The translations under genes were made by a program, and so were the position numbers. The notes beneath the pieces were generated by a model, which did not search any database, was not told the origin of the DNA, and worked only from the letters and a program-made list of their open reading frames with translations. Below are positions 59,741-64,000 of a stretch of DNA of 64,000 nucleotides, in pieces. Position 1 is the stretch's first letter, and every line of letters begins with the position of its first letter. The DNA is from Helianthus annuus (taxonomy: Eukaryota > Streptophyta > Magnoliopsida > Asterales > Asteraceae): positions 86,549,716 through 86,613,715 of the forward strand of contig NC_035436.2 of assembly GCF_002127325.2 (NCBI RefSeq), given 5' to 3'.

Positions 59741-61867
59741 AAAACCTGACTTGCCGGAGTTCCCAGGTTGGTAAGTGTGGAACAGGTATAGGCATCTTTC
59801 TTGAGAATTTCACAGGTTGGTAACTGTGATATTTCGAATTACAAAAGACTAATCAAGGACATTAAGTTGTACTTGATTTCTCTTTCCGGCAAGTGATTAA
59901 AGGAAAACAATGTGATGAAAGAACCCCGAATTTGTGAAAAGACAAACAAAACTAATTTTCCGGAAAAACCATTTTGATTAAAACAAACTTAAGTGTTTTG
60001 AAATCTAAATGGGAAAATAGTTTGTTGTCAGGGGGAGTTCTGATTGTTTACGCCACAAGGATGGCGAATTGAGGTGATTCGATTTGTCACTTTATTTGTA
60101 CAGTTTGTTTTCAAATTTTCCTTGAAAATCAAAATTGAAACATATTTTGATTTTAGGGGGAGAAAAATTTTAAAAAAAATTAGAAAATTTGAAAATGCCA
60201 AAAACATTGAAAAATCAAAAATGAGTTTTGTTGAGAAAAAGAGGAAATGATAGTAAATCAATGGACTATCACAGCATGCTAAAGAAATGAAATGTCAAAT
60301 GTGATAAACGATCTCACTAATGATGTGACGATAGGCTCAGCTAGACTAGTAGATTTGCAATAACGATACAAACATAAATGAAAAAGCCTAGTTCTAGTGG
60401 GAAACATGGTTGAAAGCATAGTACTTAGTTTTGTCCTTCTTGATTGTGTGCCTACTCAGTAATTGCTGAATGCAAAGAGCATGAAAACTGGTTAAATTTG
60501 TGAACTTTCACAATTTTGCTAAAAAAGTCACTGTGATTGTGCATTTCATTTTGCAAAGATTTAAACTTGTTTTATTTCTTTATTTTGTTTAAGCATTGGA
60601 CATCCTCTGCGTATACGTGAGTATCGACCTGGATGTTATTACCTAAACGTTCTGCTTTATTTTCTTTGGTGTTTCGTTTAAGCTTTGGATCACCTCTGCG
60701 TATATGGGAGTATCGACCTGGTGGTTAAAGCCTAAACAACTTCGACTTGTTTTATTTTCTTATTTTGTTTAAACATTGGACTTTCTCTGCGTACACGGAA
60801 GTATCGACCTGATTGTTAATGTTTAAACATTCTGCTTTGTTTTCGCACATATCACAGTTGATGAAAGTTTAAAAGCATTACTTGAGTTAGTGTATTGCAT
60901 GATGAGGGGATATGCTGAGATCGTGGGGTCCATAAGAATTTAGTGCAAAATTAATATACCTTAACGTATCGGTAAGCATTTCGAAAGTTTTTAGATTGAG
61001 TTTAAGAGGACAACTATATCGTCAATCTATGTGAATCGTTTAGAACTTAAAATGATTAAAGCTTAACGGTGCTAGTGATTTGTCTCAAGAACTGATATGA
61101 TCCTCTTACACAAACTCACAAAAATATATACAGACAATATACACCTAGATTGTATATATTTGTTTACTGCATTTCATTCAAAAACAAAAATCTAAAAAGA
61201 TTTTCGGAGTGTTTTAGCATAAAATTTTGAAAAATACAAAAAGATTTTCGACAATTGATGTTGAAGAGCAGATATTCAAAATTCGAGTGCTAAACATGAT
61301 GAACAGGATTGGGAGAATATGTTGAAAACTTTGAATGTCATATACAAATGTTTTGAAAGATTGTGTGGTAGTTAATCAAGGTCATTCATTTGAACTTGAT
61401 GTAACTATACAGTTTGATAAATGAATGATTTCTACCAGTAAGTTTCTTAAATCTAAGTGTTAAAAATTTGTGAAACTTATGTTGAGGTAGAGGATGTGCA
61501 GGTTAACCAGGTTTCAAATCCTGAGCAGATACAGAATAGAGCCAGGAATTGATCCTGAACTTGTGAATCTGTGAAAGCCAGACTACAATCCTGACAGCTG
61601 AGTCTAAGGGGGAGTCTGAAGACAAGCTCAACGCAAGAGGAAGCGTGGATTCAAAAATCCAGATAAATATTTTGGAGGAGCTTGTATACGGAAATCCAGG
61701 TGTCGATCCCAAAAGCACGGAAGCTTGACGAAAGGGGGAGCCTGAAGAAAGAGACTACCGAGAGGGGGAGCAACGGAAGCTCGAAGACAGATCCACGAGG
61801 ATTCTGTTCGAGATAGAGAAAGACAAGATGCTACGAGATTGACTACGGCAATATCCAAGGGGGAGTC
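59741..61867 (+). other. Non-coding 3' region of element F
   Basis: About 2.1 kb without coding signal. It holds six GGGGGAG tracts (60030-60037, 60155-60162, 61606-61614, 61731-61740, 61761-61770, 61857-61865), the last serving as the 3' LTR polypurine tract, and a three-unit tandem repeat (60566-60842). No remnant of pol could be recognised in six frames. Confidence 0.75.
60566..60842 (+). repeat. Three-unit about 90-bp tandem repeat in F
   Basis: Units share CTCTGCGTAyACG and GTATCGACCTG (the CTCTGCG boxes start at 60605, 60694 and 60785, a spacing of 89 and 91 bp), flanked by GTTTAAGCATTGGA and a TTCTGCTTTGTTTT-like end. Divergence between units is about 20-25%, so they are old relative to the insertion. 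Confidence 0.88.
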
Positions 61868-62259
61868 TGTTAGTGCATTAAGTGTCTATCACCTCCGTCA
61901 ATCAAAATCGTAGTAGAAACCGAAGAATGCAAGACTTGATGATGTTACTGGTTAGTAAAGGCAAGGTGGCAATTGTGTAAATAATGAGACTTCTCATTAT
62001 AACCTTGTGCCTATAAATAGGAGCTTTAGTTGTAAAGTGTAAGACTTTTTGTTCATTTGGAGATTTAGAGATCTAAGCTTAGAGAGAGAAAGTCTAGAGA
62101 GAGAAAGTTCTCTCACGTGATTCTCGGCTTTGTACACGTCATCATATTAAATTGAATCACGTCATTAGTACGTTCTTGTGTGTTCGGTCACGCACGTTCA
62201 TGGATTCCGCACGTTGAACGTTCGTTACGCAATCGTACGGTGTCAAAACCGATCCTACA
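61868..62259 (+). repeat. 3' LTR of element F
   Basis: 392 bp, five differences from the 5' LTR, followed by target duplication CTTGG at 62260-62264. Confidence 0.95.
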
Positions 62260-62476
62260 CTTGGGATGGTCTTTTGTTAAGTTATATTATTTTTCTCTGA
62301 AATGATATAACTATACCACATTGCAATCGAATAATCACACAAGAGTCTTAGTATAAAATATATATTCTAAATATATATTTATCCACTTTTATTTACGAAA
62401 ACCAACCTCCGACACTTTGTATTTTGTTACAAAAGAAATTTATGGCGAGTTTTATTTGGAGAGACAAAGTTTAAAA
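62260..62476 (-). repeat. 5' LTR of element C, segment 3
   Basis: Colinear with about 14170-14390 of the 3' LTR of C (CTTGGGA.GGTCTTTTGTT to GAGACAAAGTTTAAAA). The remaining about 2 kb of this LTR must lie beyond element I, outside the window. Confidence 0.9.
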
Positions 62477-62588
62477 TGTTGGTGCATTACGTCTATTGAC
62501 TTCGTCTTGTATCATGTAATAGGATAAGATAGGTCAGAATAACCAGTGCACGAGGTTCGAGAAACGAAATATGATGAATTATCATGTT

Positions 62589-62673
62589 GGACCGCTTATA
62601 TGAACAATGTTCATAAAAGCGATCCAAGTTAACCTGTCTGGATCGCTTTTATGGCAGTCCGTATAAGCGGTTC
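62589..62673. repeat. Nested inverted repeats in I LTR
   Basis: Outer pair ACCGCTTATA (62591-62600) with TATAAGCGGT (62662-62671); inner pair ATAAAAGCGATCC (62613-62625) with GGATCGCTTTTAT (62640-62652). All arms are perfect complements. Confidence 0.92.
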
Positions 62674-62681
62674 CAGAACAC

Positions 62682-62689
62682 TATAAATA
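62682..62689 (+). promoter_or_regulatory. TATA box in I LTR
   Basis: TATAAATA in the context CACTATAAATAGGTG, just 3' of the nested inverted repeats. Confidence 0.75.
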
Positions 62690-62888
62690 GGTGACTGGTT
62701 ATTTCATTTGTAACGGTTCGGAACTTGTAACGAAGTGCTGCCGATTTGCTTCCAGGTTGTAAACATTGCTAAAATCAATAAAGTGAAGCATTATATTTAG
62801 TTTGAGCATCTAATTCACTGATTCCGCCTTTGAATTGGAAAACGACTCTTCTGATCGACTCATTCAGGGTCAACGACGATCCTACAAG

Positions 62889-62900
62889 TGGTATCAGAGC
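62889..62900 (+). other. Primer binding site of element I
   Basis: TGGTATCAGAGC two bases after the LTR, identical in sequence and spacing to F. Confidence 0.92.
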
Positions 62901-63107
62901 TCAGGAAGAAGAGTTCAGCTCAAACTTGATCCGTTTTCTGTCTTCTACACCTTCTTTTCCGATTTAGACAAGTTTCCACGGTTAAATTCGGACGAATTTT
63001 TTACAGGACGTGTATTATTGGACAATAATAAACCCTAGAAAGTTTCAGATTAAAATTCAAACTAAAAACAGGTCAAAACATGTTCGAAATGTGGATCACT
63101 CCAAATG

Positions 63108-63470
63108 ACGTCATGATGAACCGCTTTTAGGTCAAAGTTTGGACCGCTTATCTGTACACATTTGGTCCTGGTTCGCTCCAAAGACAACTCAGACCGCTCG
63201 AAAGTTTATCCTGGACCGCTTTTCTAAACATTTTGAACCGCCTTTTCAAACATTTTGACTGCTAGGATCGCTCGAACGGACGTATCTTGGACCGCTCGAA
63301 CGATCATATTGTGAATCGCTCGAAAGATCACACTTTGGATCGCTCATTTGACATATACTGAACCGCTCGAACGGACACATTCTGGTCCGCTCGAACAAGC
63401 AAGTTGTGACTCGCTTTTCTGGACATTTTCTGGATCGCTTTTCTGGAAATACTCTGGACCGCTTTTGTGG
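63108..63470 (+). repeat. GGACCGCTCGAA / GGACCGCTTTT array in I leader
   Basis: About 15 units of GGAyCGCTyGAA or GGAyCGCTTTT spaced about 22-24 bp. The TTTT version repeats the arm of the LTR inverted repeat. It lies between PBS and gag, the same place as the TTTCGCTCGAAA array of F. Confidence 0.9.
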
Positions 63471-63533
63471 TTCTGATAATTTTCAAAATCAAAATTTTGC
63501 TAAGTGTTGTCTGATCTTCCAGGTACGATCAAA

Positions 63534-64000
63534 ATGGTAGCAGAAGTACAGCTGACACGAGAAGAAAGACACGCTCGAATGAGATTGGATGACGTGTACG
63601 ATGCTTACAGGGAAGCCACATGGGCTGGAAGGTGGAGCAAAGATAAACAATGCTATGTTGATCCTGAAGGAAACCCAACTGTTGATCCAAAGACAGTTGA
63701 TCTTGAAGCATTGGTTGCTGCTATTCCGACTGTGGATGTCTGGTGTAAAGGTCTTAGAGAGAATCCAAGATACAAGCAGCAAGTTGAAGAAGGAATTAGA
63801 AAAGTCATTTTGCTAGTCTGGAGAAGAAAAAGAAGAAGACTGTCGAGGAAATTGTGATTGAGAGCAAGGAGATGGTGAATGAGATAAAGAAGGTTGAAAA
63901 GAAAATTGAGGAAGGTGCTGAAGAAAAGGAGCTAGTGGTTGAAGAAGCTCAGATACAGAAGACTGAGGATACGACAGTGCCAGTCATTGAGGTAATAAGT
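63534..64000 (+). pseudogene. Gag-like ORF of element I, partial, frameshifted
   Basis: Starts MVAEVQLTREERHARM; an acidic/aromatic N-terminal domain (WAGRWSKDKQCYVDPEGNP) reaches about residue 90. Near 63800 a 1-nt change shifts the frame; the coding-like continuation is SHFASLEKKKKKTVEEIV followed by a Lys/Glu-rich helix open to the window edge. CTTCCAG followed by GT just before the ATG resembles a 3' splice site. I take this as a Sirevirus-type gag N-terminus; no catalytic domain is inside the window. Confidence 0.65.

Larger units (their letters stand above)
45145..62259 (+). mobile_element. Gag-only Sirevirus-like LTR element F (carries G)
   Basis: Identical-length 392-bp LTRs at 45145-45536 and 61868-62259 differ at five sites, with a 5-bp duplication CTTGG (45140-45144 and 62260-62264). 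Removing element G leaves about 6.5 kb. The interior has an iMet PBS, a CGCTCGAA-type repeat array, a single coiled-coil and zinc-knuckle ORF (57346-59740), a long non-coding 3' part with a triple repeat, and six GGGGGAG tracts ending at the LTR. No protease, integrase or RT motif is found, so F is non-autonomous. Multiple polypurine tracts before the 3' LTR are an established Sirevirus (Ty1/copia) trait; the assignment is my inference. Confidence 0.88.
62477..62886 (+). repeat. 5' LTR of element I
   Basis: 410 bp, TATAAATA at 62682-62689. Nested inverted repeats occupy 62589-62673 directly upstream of the TATA box. Confidence 0.88.
62477..64000 (+). mobile_element. Sirevirus-like LTR element I, 5' part
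   Basis: LTR 62477-62886 (TGTTGGTGCATTACG to GATCCTACA), PBS 62889-62900, repeat array in the leader, and a gag-like ORF running off the window. LTR ends and PBS match the F type, but the sequences are otherwise different. It inserted into the 5' LTR of C; TAAAA (62472-62476) is the expected left duplication, unverifiable here. Confidence 0.85.

Overview
This window is plant nuclear DNA, almost certainly eudicot. From recalled resemblance of the element proteins I suspect Asteraceae; this was not searched. I see no host single-copy gene, tRNA or rRNA. Nearly every base belongs to transposable elements inserted inside one another. The Ty3/gypsy elements have an iMet-type primer binding site, a DTGA/DSGA protease, an FIDD reverse transcriptase motif, an HHCC/DDE integrase and a C-terminal chromodomain-like 'R(W)..GPE(Y/F)TWE' tail, which points to Tekay/Del-type chromoviruses. 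The second class has short (390-470 bp) LTRs, repeated polypurine tracts and coiled-coil gag-like or env-position ORFs, resembling Ty1/copia Sireviruses.

Layout, with letters assigned here. 1-573 is the 3' interior end of element A and 574-3664 its 3' LTR (+). 3665-5332 is a decayed pol fragment of Ty3 element B and 5333-9137 its 3' LTR (+). 9138-9581 is the C-terminal zf-RVT part of a LINE (-), the oldest host layer visible. 9582-10052 is the 3' LTR and 10053-12796 the 3' additional ORF of Sirevirus-like element K (-). K is interrupted by Ty3 element C (-): 3' LTR 12797-16398, interior 16399-20684 plus 30548-33953, and a 5' LTR in three pieces (33954-34575, 44379-45144, 62260-62476). C is interrupted by D (Ty3, +, 20685-30547, TSD GTAGG, in gag), a hAT-type MITE (33261-33765, TSD TCCCCAGC), E (Ty3, +, 34576-44378, TSD GGGCT), F (gag-only Sirevirus-like, +, 45145-62259, TSD CTTGG) and I (Sirevirus-like, +, 62477 to beyond the window). 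F is itself interrupted by G (Ty3, +, about 46231-56829). Nesting therefore reaches five levels: LINE, K, C, F, G.

Relative ages agree with nesting. By visual comparison the LTR pairs differ by about 4% for C (sampled 230 bp), 1-1.5% for D, 5/392 for F, and about 8 substitutions in about 2.4 kb for both E and G. E (one 4-nt deletion) and G (one 1-nt insertion) have almost intact gag-pol; A, B, C, D and K are visibly decayed or incomplete.

Features not explained by ordinary annotation include: predicted introns inside the Ty3 LTRs whose 5' splice site is complementary to a segment just upstream of the 3' splice site, with covarying changes between families; a phase-1 gag intron shared by C and D but absent from E and G; a hairpin (AAATTTCG-GGA-CGAAATTT type) just upstream of every Ty3 3' LTR; an aberrant pol-tail extension at the left end of G; and element-specific arrays of short CpG-containing motifs in the transcribed leaders of D, E, F and I.
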